A stretch of DNA of 64,000 nt from an uncultured Bacteroides sp. (GTDB lineage Bacteria > Bacteroidota > Bacteroidia > Bacteroidales > Bacteroidaceae), in NCBI RefSeq assembly GCF_937912035.1, contig NZ_CALDPF010000034.1:120491-184490 (forward strand), read 5' to 3'. Positions 34,877 to 43,785 of the stretch are shown in pieces. The position numbers and the translations under genes are program-made. Below the pieces are notes generated by a model that searched no databases, was not told where the DNA came from, and saw only the letters and a program-made list of their open reading frames with translations. How positions within the stretch are numbered: position 1 is the first letter of the stretch; each line of letters opens with the position of its first letter.

Positions 34877-34952
34877 AACTTGTGTTTATATAAATTACAG
34901 TGTGGTTTGTATAAACACAAGTTGTATTTTTATAAACCACACTGTGGTTTAT
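34877..34952. repeat. Nested, overlapping palindromes upstream of the export operon
   Basis: Three inverted repeats overlap. IR1: AACTTGTGTTTATA (34877-34890) with its exact complement at 34910-34923. IR2: CAGTGTGGTTT (34898-34908, inside the IR1 loop) with 34934-34944. IR3: ATAAACCACA/TGTGGTTTAT around one base (34932-34952). They use two related words in alternate orientations. Being 120-225 nt upstream of the sigma-54 promoter, they are good candidates for enhancer sites of the NtrC-type regulator. Alternatively they belong to the xus 3' end, or act as mutually exclusive hairpins. Confidence 0.6.
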
Positions 34953-35010
34953 AGAAAATAAGCTGAAGAAAATACTTTTTCGACGACAGTATTTAAATAT
35001 AAAACCGTAC

Positions 35011-35043
35011 AAGGTGTCCGTTTTCGGACACCTTATTTTTTTG
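35011..35043 (+). terminator. Terminator of the xus operon
   Basis: Perfect 10-bp stem AAGGTGTCCG/CGGACACCTT with a TTTT loop and a T-rich tail. It separates xus transcription from the sigma-54 promoter 30 nt downstream. Confidence 0.88.
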
Positions 35044-35073
35044 TCTTCCACTGATAATCAACGGATTAATATT

Positions 35074-35090
35074 TTGGCACACATCTTGCA
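35074..35090 (+). promoter_or_regulatory. Sigma-54 (-24/-12) promoter of the export operon
   Basis: TTGGCACACATCTTGCA contains the -24 GG (35076-35077) and -12 GC (35088-35089) at the required spacing and fits the consensus TGGCACN5TTGCW. The predicted transcription start is near 35101, about 36 nt before the membrane fusion protein gene. A sigma-54-type activator is encoded at the end of the same cluster. Confidence 0.82.
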
Positions 35091-35136
35091 TAATAAAAAG
35101 CGTCATAACGAACAATTTTATTCAAAACAGATTATT

Positions 35137-36387
35137 ATGGATAGAGAAATACCAAAAGATGTACTGAAAAAGGAACGTAACAGACGGATTTTAAAATATG
35201 GAGGTATAGGAGGTGGTTGCATTGCCCTCATCCTAATACTGTTTTCCCTGATGCGCAGCAGTGTGAAAGAAAAAGACCTGGTATTCTCGGAAGTGAGCAA
35301 AGGTACTATAGAAGTTAGTGTCAGCGCTTCAGGAAAGGTGGTTCCCGCATTCGAGGAAATTATCAACTCCCCTATCAACACACGTATATTGGAAGTATAT
35401 AAGAAAGGTGGAGACAGCGTAAATATAGGTACACCTATTCTTAAACTGGACCTGCAGAGCGCAAAGACAGAATACGACAAGCTGCTGGATGAGGAACAGA
35501 TGAAACGCTATCAACTGGAACAGCTGAAAGTGAACAACAGTACGTACCTGAGTGACCTTGAAATGAAAGTAAAGGTGGCTGAAATGAAACTGAACCGCAT
35601 GAAGGTGGAACTGCGCAATGAACGTTATCTCGACAGTCTGGGTTCGGGTACCATGGACAGGGTTCATCAGGCAGAACTGAATTTCGAAACAGGAAAGCTG
35701 GAATTGGAACAGCTGCATCAGCAACTCGCCAATGAACGAAAGGTCAAGGCAGCCGACCTGAAGGTAAAACAACTGGAATATGAAATTTTCCTTAAAGGAC
35801 TTGCCGAGACAAAACGTACGCTTGACGAAGCACAGATACGCTCACCACGCAAGGCTATTCTGACGTATATCAACAATCAGATTGGAGCTCAGGTAAACGA
35901 AGGTTCGCGTATAGCAGTCATTTCCGATTTGAGCCATTTCAAGGTTGAGGGTGAGATAGCCGACACATACGGCGACCGTGTTGCAGCCGGCGGAAAGGCT
36001 GTAGTAAAGATAGGTAGTGAGAAACTTGAGGGCCAGGTGAGCAGTGTGACACCGCTTTCAAAGAACGGAGTCATTTCATTTACCGTTCAACTGGAAGACG
36101 ACAGTAACCGCCGTCTCCGCTCAGGACTGAAAACAGATGTGTATGTGATGAATGCCGTAAAGGAAGATGTGTTGCGCATTGCCAATTCAAGCTATTACGT
36201 CGGGCGTGGCGATTATCAGCTTTTTGTACTTGACGGTTCAGATGAGCTGGTAAAACGAAAAGTCCGTCTGGGAGATTCCAACTTCGAATATGTGGAAGTG
36301 GTGTCAGGTCTTCAGCCCGGTGACAGAGTTGTTATTAGCGACATGAGTCAGTATAAAAACAAGAACAAGTTGAAACTAAGAAAATAA
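35137..36387 (+). CDS. HlyD/MacA-family periplasmic adaptor of the export system
   Basis: I use the ATG at 35137 (416 residues, MDREIPKDVLKKERN), since a longer frame from 35014 would begin inside a terminator. One membrane helix lies at about residues 25-43 (GGCIALILILFSLM). It is followed by a barrel/lipoyl half-motif (SVSASGKVVPAFEEIINSP), a long coiled-coil hairpin (about 105-235, EYDKLLDEEQMKRYQLEQL to EYEIFLKGLAETKRTLDEA), the second lipoyl half (IRSPRKAILTYINNQIGAQVNEGSRIAVI) and the C-terminal barrel domains. It would link the inner membrane transporter to the TolC-like channel encoded at the end of the operon. It is the first gene after the sigma-54 promoter. Confidence 0.92.
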   Translation: MDREIPKDVLKKERNRRILKYGGIGGGCIALILILFSLMRSSVKEKDLVFSEVSKGTIEVSVSASGKVVPAFEEIINSPINTRILEVYKKGGDSVNIGTPILKLDLQSAKTEYDKLLDEEQMKRYQLEQLKVNNSTYLSDLEMKVKVAEMKLNRMKVELRNERYLDSLGSGTMDRVHQAELNFETGKLELEQLHQQLANERKVKAADLKVKQLEYEIFLKGLAETKRTLDEAQIRSPRKAILTYINNQIGAQVNEGSRIAVISDLSHFKVEGEIADTYGDRVAAGGKAVVKIGSEKLEGQVSSVTPLSKNGVISFTVQLEDDSNRRLRSGLKTDVYVMNAVKEDVLRIANSSYYVGRGDYQLFVLDGSDELVKRKVRLGDSNFEYVEVVSGLQPGDRVVISDMSQYKNKNKLKLRK

Positions 36388-36401
36388 ATACAGCGATAAG
36401 T

Positions 36402-37706
36402 ATGATAAGGAATTACTTCAGACAAGCATGGACACTTGTCAGACAACACAAACTTTTTACCGGTATATACGTGGTGGGTACTGGTTTGTCCATTGCGCTG
36501 GTAATGACTCTCTTCATTATCTTCTACGTAAAATTCGGTCCTGTCTATCCGGAGTATAACAGGGATAGGACACTGGTAGTCAAGCCGATAAAACGCTATC
36601 CGAAGGGTAAACCCGAAAACTGGAGTATCAACGGCGGTATGGCTTATTATGTAATTGATGAAATGCTTGTAGACCTGCCCCATGTGGAGTTGGTAGCCGG
36701 TAGTATGTTTGATTTTTGGGGAAATTATCAGGTGTCTGCTACGGGTGTAAAGCCTTTCAAGGCAGTTCCCCGTTTTGCCAACGAAGACTTTTGGAAACTC
36801 TTTTCTTTCCGTTTCATCGAAGGCCACCCTTTTACACAGGAAGATGTTGAAGCCAAGTCACCGGTAGCCGTCCTTAGCGAATCACTGGCCAGACGTCTGT
36901 TTGCTACGGTCGAGGGAGTAACGGGACGTCATTTCGGTTTCAATGGACGTGATTACCGTGTGTGTGGTGTGATACAGGACGTATCCAATGCTACACCAGA
37001 AACGGCAGGAGATCTTTGGCTGCCATTGCTCAATGCACAATACATCCGGAAAGAGTTGGACCGTATGGGATTGCTGGGTAATGTGTACGCTTACCTGTTG
37101 GTTGACGATAAGGCGAATATTGAAAAGGTACGTAGTGAGGTACAGGATGTGTTCCGCCGGTATTCACAGCAGGACAAAGACTATGAATACGACCTGATGG
37201 GACAACCGGACATATATTGGCTCAGCACCTTCCGTCAGGATTTGGATAAGGTACCGGACACTATGGATCTAGCTAAAGATTTTCTCTATATCCTGCTGGC
37301 TTTACTTTTCATTCCGGCACTGAACTTGAGTGGAATGATTTCTTCGCGGATGGACAGCCGTATTTCAGAATTGGGACTCCGCAAGGCATACGGAGCTACC
37401 CGTCGATGTTTGTTGGAGCAGGTACTTTGCGAGAATCTCCTGTTGACCTTATTGGGAGGACTGATGGGACTGGTATTCTCATATTTGATTGTATTGACGG
37501 CCAGCGACTGGATTCTGACACTATTCGACAAGAACATTTACGATACCTCCCTTTCCACTTCGTTCACGGTAGAGATGTTGTTCAATCCTGCGGTATTCGG
37601 TATTGCCTTGGCCGTGTGCGTTGTGCTCAATGTGGTGTCGGCGCTTGTCCCTGCTTTGTATGCGCTGCGACATACCATCACAGAATCGTTGAACTCGAAA
37701 AGATAA
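36402..37706 (+). CDS. MacB/FtsX-type ABC permease, pair 1 type A
   Basis: A 434-residue protein with the MacB/FtsX layout: one membrane helix (about 20-42), a large periplasmic domain (about 45-280, including FANEDFWKLFSFRFIEGHPF and LARRLFATVEGVTGRHFGF), then three helices (about 285-305, 335-360 and 390-420) with LNLSGMISSRMDSRISELGLRKAYGATR before the second. The N-terminus MIRNYFRQAW is shared with the permeases at 39764 and 42427, defining an A type. It is 14 bp after the adaptor gene. The substrate is unknown; MacB-type systems move peptides, lipids or drugs from the periplasm outward. Confidence 0.9.
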   Translation: MIRNYFRQAWTLVRQHKLFTGIYVVGTGLSIALVMTLFIIFYVKFGPVYPEYNRDRTLVVKPIKRYPKGKPENWSINGGMAYYVIDEMLVDLPHVELVAGSMFDFWGNYQVSATGVKPFKAVPRFANEDFWKLFSFRFIEGHPFTQEDVEAKSPVAVLSESLARRLFATVEGVTGRHFGFNGRDYRVCGVIQDVSNATPETAGDLWLPLLNAQYIRKELDRMGLLGNVYAYLLVDDKANIEKVRSEVQDVFRRYSQQDKDYEYDLMGQPDIYWLSTFRQDLDKVPDTMDLAKDFLYILLALLFIPALNLSGMISSRMDSRISELGLRKAYGATRRCLLEQVLCENLLLTLLGGLMGLVFSYLIVLTASDWILTLFDKNIYDTSLSTSFTVEMLFNPAVFGIALAVCVVLNVVSALVPALYALRHTITESLNSKR

Positions 37707-37712
37707 AATGTA

Positions 37713-39023
37713 ATGATACGAACTATTTTACACCAACTATGGAACCAGCGCCGTCAGAACGGCTGGATATTCTTGGAATTGCTGGTTGTCAGTTTTTTCT
37801 TATGGACGGTTATCGATCCTATCTATGTATTGACCGCCAACCGTGCTATCGACCGTGGCTATAATCCCGAAGGACTTTATGTGGTGAACATCGGCATGTA
37901 CGACGTGACGAACGGGAACTTCAATCCCGATATGGCTTCCGACTCTATGAATCTGGTGGCTTACCATCGTATCGCCCGCATAGTGCGTGAGCAGCCTGAG
38001 GTAGAGTGCTGGTCCATTTCCGCAAACCAAAGTTTTCCTAACAGCAACTCGTGGAGCGGAACACAAGTTTTTGCCGATACCGCCTCTTTACACAAAAAAG
38101 AAGGCTACGTACATGCCCAGTGGTACAATTTCATAACACTTGATGGTAGCAATCTGCTCCGTACCTACGGCATGAAAGATGTCCGTACGGGCGATGATAT
38201 CCGGTTACCCGAACAGACTCAAGGAAAAGTCTTCATATCTGAACTGTTAGCCCTACGTCTATTTGGTACAGCAGATGCAGTAGGGAAAAAAGTTTATGAG
38301 GACGATGAACCTTCAGAAGTAGCAGGTGTATTCCGTGACTTCAAGCACCGTGATTACGAACAGCCTTATCCGCTCATTGTACGCATGTATGATGATATGC
38401 AAGGAAGTCCTTATATGGCGTGGATGTATCCTTTTGTCATCCGTCTGAAACCAGGTGTAGACGAATCAGCCTTCATACAGCGTTTCCAGCAGGAAGTGGG
38501 GCCTCAACTATCCATTGGCAATTTCTATTTTGACAGTCTGAAAAAATTTTCAGACATGAGTGAGGCCTATGCGATGGCAAGCGGTGTCACCAACAAGCTC
38601 CGCCTGCAATATGCCTTGACTGGTTTCGCCCTGCTTTGCATCTTCTTGGGTATGGTGGGAACCTTCTGGATTCGTAGCAATGCCCGTCGGGAAGAGATAG
38701 GTGTTATGCGTAGTATAGGAGCATCGCAAAGGTGTATTGTGCGACAATTCCTTATCGAGGCATGGTTATTATTGACAACAGCTTTCGTGCTGGTCATTCC
38801 TTTCTTGCTTTATCATGCGTATATCAGTGGTATGTATGCGGTAGAAATGAGGAGTTATTTCGTACCGAATCCGGAATACTGGCAGAACCGTTTCGGCTTC
38901 CACTTCTCAATAGTTCTGATAATCAGTTATCTGATATTGCTGATAATTGCGCTGATAGGCACATATATTCCGGTTGTACGGGCTGCACGCACTTTGCCGG
39001 CAGATGCTTTGAGAAATGAATAA
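37713..39023 (+). CDS. MacB/FtsX-type ABC permease, pair 1 type B
   Basis: A 436-residue protein with the same layout as its neighbour but a different N-terminus: MIRTILHQLWNQRRQNGWIFLELLVVSFFLW, an Arg-rich start and first helix shared with the permeases at 41088 and 43786 (B type). The periplasmic domain runs about 45-285. The C-terminal helices begin with LGMVGTFWIRSNARREEIGVMRSIGAS, the conserved cytoplasmic loop contacting the ATPase. It starts 6 bp after the A-type gene, so the pair is probably made as a heterodimer. Confidence 0.9.
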   Translation: MIRTILHQLWNQRRQNGWIFLELLVVSFFLWTVIDPIYVLTANRAIDRGYNPEGLYVVNIGMYDVTNGNFNPDMASDSMNLVAYHRIARIVREQPEVECWSISANQSFPNSNSWSGTQVFADTASLHKKEGYVHAQWYNFITLDGSNLLRTYGMKDVRTGDDIRLPEQTQGKVFISELLALRLFGTADAVGKKVYEDDEPSEVAGVFRDFKHRDYEQPYPLIVRMYDDMQGSPYMAWMYPFVIRLKPGVDESAFIQRFQQEVGPQLSIGNFYFDSLKKFSDMSEAYAMASGVTNKLRLQYALTGFALLCIFLGMVGTFWIRSNARREEIGVMRSIGASQRCIVRQFLIEAWLLLTTAFVLVIPFLLYHAYISGMYAVEMRSYFVPNPEYWQNRFGFHFSIVLIISYLILLIIALIGTYIPVVRAARTLPADALRNE

Positions 39024-39072
39024 AGATTTATAATAAAAAAACATATAACTAACAATTAAATAACAACAGACT

Positions 39073-39744
39073 ATGAACATGATTGAACTGACAGGAATCA
39101 ACAAGATTTACCGTACTAATGAAATAGAGACACAGGCCTTGGAAAATGTAAACCTGAATGTGGAAAAAGGTGAATTTCTCAGTATTATGGGACCTTCCGG
39201 TTGTGGAAAATCAACATTGCTGAACATTATGGGACTGCTGGACGCTCCTACAAGCGGAACTATTAAAATAGCAGGAACAGTAGTAGAAGGGATGAAAGAC
39301 AAGGAACTGGCTGCTTTCCGCAACAAGAACCTGGGATTTGTGTTCCAGTCGTTCCATCTTATCAATTCATTGAATGTGATTGACAATGTGGAACTTCCAC
39401 TTCTGTACAGAAACGTATCGGCAAAAGAACGCAGACATCTGGCGGAAGAGGTTCTGAAGAAAGTAGGACTGAGCCATCGTATGCGACACATGCCTTCACA
39501 ACTATCCGGCGGTCAGTGCCAGCGTGTTGCGATAGCACGCGCAATTATCGGAAACCCTGAAATAATACTTGCCGACGAGCCGACTGGAAATCTGGACTCA
39601 AAGATGGGTGCTGAAGTAATGGAACTGCTACATCAGCTCAATAAGGAAGACGGACGCACGATAGTGATGGTTACACACAACGAAGAACAGGCAAAACAGA
39701 CTTCAAGAACAGTACGTTTCTTTGACGGACGTCAGATAGGATAA
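39073..39744 (+). CDS. MacB/LolD-type ABC ATPase of the export system
   Basis: A 223-residue ATP-binding subunit, the LolD/MacB length. Walker A GPSGCGKST (residues 40-48), Q-loop FQSFHL (91-96), signature LSGGQ (144-148), Walker B IILADEP with Asp168/Glu169, and switch His202 (VTHNE) are all present. It also has the MacB-type start IELTGINKIYR. It is the only ATPase among six permeases, lying between pair 1 and pair 2, so it presumably energises all three. An alternative start is the ATG at 39079. Confidence 0.96.
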   Translation: MNMIELTGINKIYRTNEIETQALENVNLNVEKGEFLSIMGPSGCGKSTLLNIMGLLDAPTSGTIKIAGTVVEGMKDKELAAFRNKNLGFVFQSFHLINSLNVIDNVELPLLYRNVSAKERRHLAEEVLKKVGLSHRMRHMPSQLSGGQCQRVAIARAIIGNPEIILADEPTGNLDSKMGAEVMELLHQLNKEDGRTIVMVTHNEEQAKQTSRTVRFFDGRQIG

Positions 39745-39763
39745 AATACCAAGAAACTTCTAT

Positions 39764-41083
39764 ATGATAAAAACATACTTTAAACAAGCCATTGAATTGA
39801 TGAGGCAGGACCGCTTATTCAGTACTCTTTACATTACAGGAACAGGCCTTGCCATTGCAATGACGGTTATCATGGCTGTAATTTACTATGTAAAGCTGGC
39901 ACCGGTGTATCCCGAAGGAAACCGGAGCAACACTTTATATTTGACTAATGCCATGTTTCATTCGGAAAAAGAGAAATCCAACTTGAATGCAGGCCTAAGT
40001 TATCGTGCATTACAGGAATGGATATATCCTCTAAAAAACGTTGTAGCGGTTTCAGCCCATTTGGGAAGAGGAATGTCTGGAGCCGGATATATCCAGCCAG
40101 CTGACCGTAGCGGAGATTTTCGCCCGGCATTAAAGCTGGTAGACCCTGCTTTTTTCCGTATCTATCCATTGCGTTTTGTAGATGGCAATCCATTCACTGA
40201 TTCTGATTTGGAAAGCGGAATACGAACTGCTGTCATATCGGATGATCTAGCCCGACGACTTTTCGGAAGCACAGAGGAAATAGTGGGACGTTCGTTCACA
40301 CTTGACTATATCGACTATCGTGTGTGTGGAGTAGTCCGTGGAGCAAGCTACCTTACAAATGAATCGTACGCACAGGTCTATCTACCCTATTCGGTTATTC
40401 CGAATTATAAGAAACCACTCACCGAAAGGTTTCCTTATTGCGGTCAATATAACATTACTTTCCTTGTTAAAGATGATGCTCAGGCTGATGCCCTACGTGC
40501 CGAAATAAAGGAACTGACAAGACGTGTAAACCTGGAATACAAGGATTCCTGGAGTATAGATTTGTGGGAACAACCCACTTCACATTTTGTAAGTGTTTTT
40601 CAGGAAATCCCATCAGATGTCAGATTCAGTTTCTGGAAATCGGCAGGATATCTTATAGTCGTGGTATTGGTACTGTTGTTGGTACCTGCCCTGAACCTGA
40701 GCGGACTCATTGCCAGCCGTATGGAAAGCCGTCTGCTGGAGATGGGTGTCCGCAAGTCATTCGGAGCCAACAGAGGAGCACTTCTGTCGCAGGTTATGTG
40801 GGAAAATCTCTTCCTTACCGTAGCAGGCGGCATTATAGGACTGATTGTGGCATGGACAACCGTCTATCTGGGACGTGAATGGATTTTCACTCTACTCAGC
40901 GACTGGCCGACAGCCACTCCTGAAGATGCAAATCTATATGTGTCCGGCGAAATGCTTTTCGCACCTGCAGTGTTTGGCATAGCCTTTCTGCTCTGCCTTT
41001 TGCTGAACCTTCTGTCAGCATTACTCCCAGCATGGATGTCGCTCCGTAAACCTATTGTATATTCTCTTTACGAAAAAAGATAA
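39764..41083 (+). CDS. MacB/FtsX-type ABC permease, pair 2 type A
   Basis: A 439-residue A-type permease (MIKTYFKQAIELMRQD). First helix at about 20-42, periplasmic domain at about 45-285 (VDPAFFRIYPLRFVDGNPF, LARRLFGSTEEIVGRSF), then three C-terminal helices with LNLSGLIASRMESRLLEMGVRKSFGANR. It begins 19 bp after the ATPase gene. The periplasmic domain differs clearly in sequence from the other A-type copies, which may reflect different partners or cargo. Confidence 0.9.
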   Translation: MIKTYFKQAIELMRQDRLFSTLYITGTGLAIAMTVIMAVIYYVKLAPVYPEGNRSNTLYLTNAMFHSEKEKSNLNAGLSYRALQEWIYPLKNVVAVSAHLGRGMSGAGYIQPADRSGDFRPALKLVDPAFFRIYPLRFVDGNPFTDSDLESGIRTAVISDDLARRLFGSTEEIVGRSFTLDYIDYRVCGVVRGASYLTNESYAQVYLPYSVIPNYKKPLTERFPYCGQYNITFLVKDDAQADALRAEIKELTRRVNLEYKDSWSIDLWEQPTSHFVSVFQEIPSDVRFSFWKSAGYLIVVVLVLLLVPALNLSGLIASRMESRLLEMGVRKSFGANRGALLSQVMWENLFLTVAGGIIGLIVAWTTVYLGREWIFTLLSDWPTATPEDANLYVSGEMLFAPAVFGIAFLLCLLLNLLSALLPAWMSLRKPIVYSLYEKR

Positions 41084-41087
41084 TATT

Positions 41088-42389
41088 ATGCTAAAACTTA
41101 TACTTAAGAACTTATGGTCCCGTCGCCGTAACAACGGTTGGCTTATGGCTGAACTGATATTGGTAGCTGTACTTTCGTGGATTATATTCGACCCTGTCAT
41201 TGTTGTTACATACGACCGTCAACGTCCACTTGGTTATGATGCAGACCGTCTATGCATGGTGTCAGTAGCCATGCTCCAGCCACAAGCCCCAGGCTATGAT
41301 CCCCAAAGCACAGATTCAGCTTCTCTGATGCAAGCATACATGAATATTGTTGAACGTACACGGCAGCATCCGGATGTAAAGAATGCCACTCCTATGGTTT
41401 CTTTCGCATATCCATGCTCAATAGGAAGCAGCAGCTCAGTTCTGACAGCAGAAGGTGATTCTACAGATTTCAACATCATGAATATTTACTTCTGGCCACA
41501 TACCAATTTCTTTGAAACATACGGTTTCAAGCGTGGAGAAGGCAGCATGACAGAAAGCCAACTTTCCGACTATACCTATAAAGAGTCCGATATAATACTG
41601 ACAGAAGATGCTTTGGAAGGCATGTTTCACACCAAGACTTATAACAGACAGCGTTGTTGGGAGGCAGAGGGAAAAGATACCATATATATGTCAGTTGTGG
41701 GTACTGTAAAACCTTTCAAATATGCCAATGACCTTCGTCCTTTACCGACAGTATTCATTCCAGAAAGTCATCCTGATATTCTTGATAATCTGGAAGATAT
41801 GCATATTGTAGTCCGTATAAAAGACGGAATCAGCATGGAACGCTTCCTTCATGATTTCAAGCCATGGATGCTTCGTGAAATGCGGGCGGGCAATCTTTAT
41901 GCACGCGACCTTCAATCGTATGACGATCTTATTGCGGATAGCGAATTTTACAGCAGCACTTCACTATATCGCCGAAATCTGAGTGTAGCGATGTTCTTCC
42001 TTATCAATCTTTGCCTCGGTGTAATAGGCACTTTCTGGCTACAGACACGTACACGACGTGAAGAAATCGGGGTAATGCTGTCGTATGGAGCTACACCACA
42101 CAACATCCGACGGCTACTGCTTGGCGAAGGTGTGGTACTGACAACCATAGCTACACTTATAGGATGCATAATATATATGCAATATGGTCTCAGTGAAGGG
42201 CTACATGAGGTCAGCAGCTATATCAATGCCACAACACAGCCATGTTGGATTGACAATTTCGGGCAACACTTCCTTATAGTATCATTCATCATCTATATCA
42301 TCCTGCTTCTGGTAGTACTGACAGGTATCTATATTCCGGCACACCGTATAAGTAATATTGCACCTACAGAAGCTTTGAGAGACGAATGA
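41088..42389 (+). CDS. MacB/FtsX-type ABC permease, pair 2 type B
   Basis: The ATG at 41088, 4 bp after the preceding stop, gives 433 residues beginning MLKLILKNLWSRRRNNGWLMAELILV, the B-type start; an overlapping start at 41055 is less likely. Periplasmic domain at about 45-285; C-terminal block LGVIGTFWLQTRTRREEIGVMLSYGATP. Tight spacing to the A-type gene supports a heterodimer. Confidence 0.9.
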   Translation: MLKLILKNLWSRRRNNGWLMAELILVAVLSWIIFDPVIVVTYDRQRPLGYDADRLCMVSVAMLQPQAPGYDPQSTDSASLMQAYMNIVERTRQHPDVKNATPMVSFAYPCSIGSSSSVLTAEGDSTDFNIMNIYFWPHTNFFETYGFKRGEGSMTESQLSDYTYKESDIILTEDALEGMFHTKTYNRQRCWEAEGKDTIYMSVVGTVKPFKYANDLRPLPTVFIPESHPDILDNLEDMHIVVRIKDGISMERFLHDFKPWMLREMRAGNLYARDLQSYDDLIADSEFYSSTSLYRRNLSVAMFFLINLCLGVIGTFWLQTRTRREEIGVMLSYGATPHNIRRLLLGEGVVLTTIATLIGCIIYMQYGLSEGLHEVSSYINATTQPCWIDNFGQHFLIVSFIIYIILLLVVLTGIYIPAHRISNIAPTEALRDE

Positions 42390-42426
42390 AACAATAATTG
42401 TAAAAAATCAAAACAGAATTTGAACA

Positions 42427-43710
42427 ATGATTAAACAATATTTTAAACAGGCGATATGGCATCTGCGTGAGAATCCGGTCATCAGTTGGATTTCCATACT
42501 TGGTACAGCACTTTCCATCTGTATGATTATGGTGATTGTCATTACCATACGAGCACGCATAGCCGATTGTGAGCCTGAAATAAACCGAAGCCGCTCATTA
42601 TACGTTCCAAATATGTCTTATCGTGCCAAGGGTAATACAAAAGGAGGTTCAGCAAACTCGAGAATGTCTGTACAAACTGGCCGTGAGTGTTTCAAACCGC
42701 TGACAACAGCAGAGAGCGTTACACTTATTTCAAAGATAAGTAAAGTACGAACATCATTACCAGCCGGCAAAAAAATGACAGCGGATATGGTTCAGACAGA
42801 CGAAGCTTTCTGGAAGGTATTCAGTTTCCGTTTTATAGACGGTAAACCTTTCACAGAGGCCGATTTAAACAGCGGATTATCAAAAGCTGTAATAGCAGCA
42901 TCCGTAGCACGACATCTGTTCGGACACACCAATGTAACAGGGAAGCATCTGGAATTAAATCATGTAGATTTTCAAGTATGCGGTGTTGTAGCAGATGTAT
43001 CTACACTGGCAACCGAGGCTTATGCCCAGGTATGGATACCTTACACTGCCGGCAATGCAGAAGCAGAATCATGGGGATATAACCTTATGGGGCCGATGCG
43101 AGCAGTTATTCTGGCTCATGACAATGACGATTTTTCTGCCATCCGCGAAGAATGCGAACGCTTGAGACAAAAATACAATGACGCTCAGGACGGTGTGGAA
43201 GTCTTTTATCGCGGACAGCCGGATACACAATTCGTACATCTGTACCGTTCATGGTCGGAAGTTCCGGATATACAAGGAGTAATCATACGATATATAACTG
43301 TTATACTGGTTCTGCTTGTCGTACCTGCTATCAACCTGAGTAGCATGACACTATCACGTATGCGCCGTAGAATATCAGAAATAGGAGTACGCAAAGCTTT
43401 TGGGGCCACTGAAAATGAATTGTTATGGCAAGTATTCGTTGAAAACCTGATACTGACATGCATGGCCGGCATTCTAGGACTGGCATTAAGTTACGCGGCT
43501 ACTTTCGTACTGAATGATTTTCTTTTCGGAAATTCCACCAATGCATATTTCACCGGAGAAACAACTCTTACTGCAGGAACTTTGCTCAACCCCTGGATAT
43601 TCCTGATTGCATTTGCATTCTGTCTCCTGATGAATACGCTTAGTGCCGGAATTCCGGCATGGCGTGCGTCAAGAATGAATATCGTAGAAGCCATTAACGG
43701 GCGAATTTAG
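42427..43710 (+). CDS. MacB/FtsX-type ABC permease, pair 3 type A
   Basis: A 427-residue A-type permease (MIKQYFKQAIWHLREN). The periplasmic domain includes DEAFWKVFSFRFIDGKPF and VARHLFGHTNVTGKHLEL. The C-terminal block is INLSSMTLSRMRRRISEIGVRKAFGATE, followed by two more helices. It lies 37 bp after pair 2. Confidence 0.9.
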   Translation: MIKQYFKQAIWHLRENPVISWISILGTALSICMIMVIVITIRARIADCEPEINRSRSLYVPNMSYRAKGNTKGGSANSRMSVQTGRECFKPLTTAESVTLISKISKVRTSLPAGKKMTADMVQTDEAFWKVFSFRFIDGKPFTEADLNSGLSKAVIAASVARHLFGHTNVTGKHLELNHVDFQVCGVVADVSTLATEAYAQVWIPYTAGNAEAESWGYNLMGPMRAVILAHDNDDFSAIREECERLRQKYNDAQDGVEVFYRGQPDTQFVHLYRSWSEVPDIQGVIIRYITVILVLLVVPAINLSSMTLSRMRRRISEIGVRKAFGATENELLWQVFVENLILTCMAGILGLALSYAATFVLNDFLFGNSTNAYFTGETTLTAGTLLNPWIFLIAFAFCLLMNTLSAGIPAWRASRMNIVEAINGRI

Positions 43711-43785
43711 GTAAATAGACTTTTATTCTTGGTCAGTTTACTGACTGATTACACTTTACTTACTTCAAAACTAAAAAATTGATTT

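Noticed and set aside
34857..35051. 64-codon minus-strand frame over the nested palindromes
   Set aside because: Repetitive peptide produced by the inverted repeats, crossing a terminator; no start signal or homology.
35014..35136. Earlier start for the HlyD-type adaptor
   Set aside because: It would begin inside a terminator hairpin and upstream of the sigma-54 promoter.
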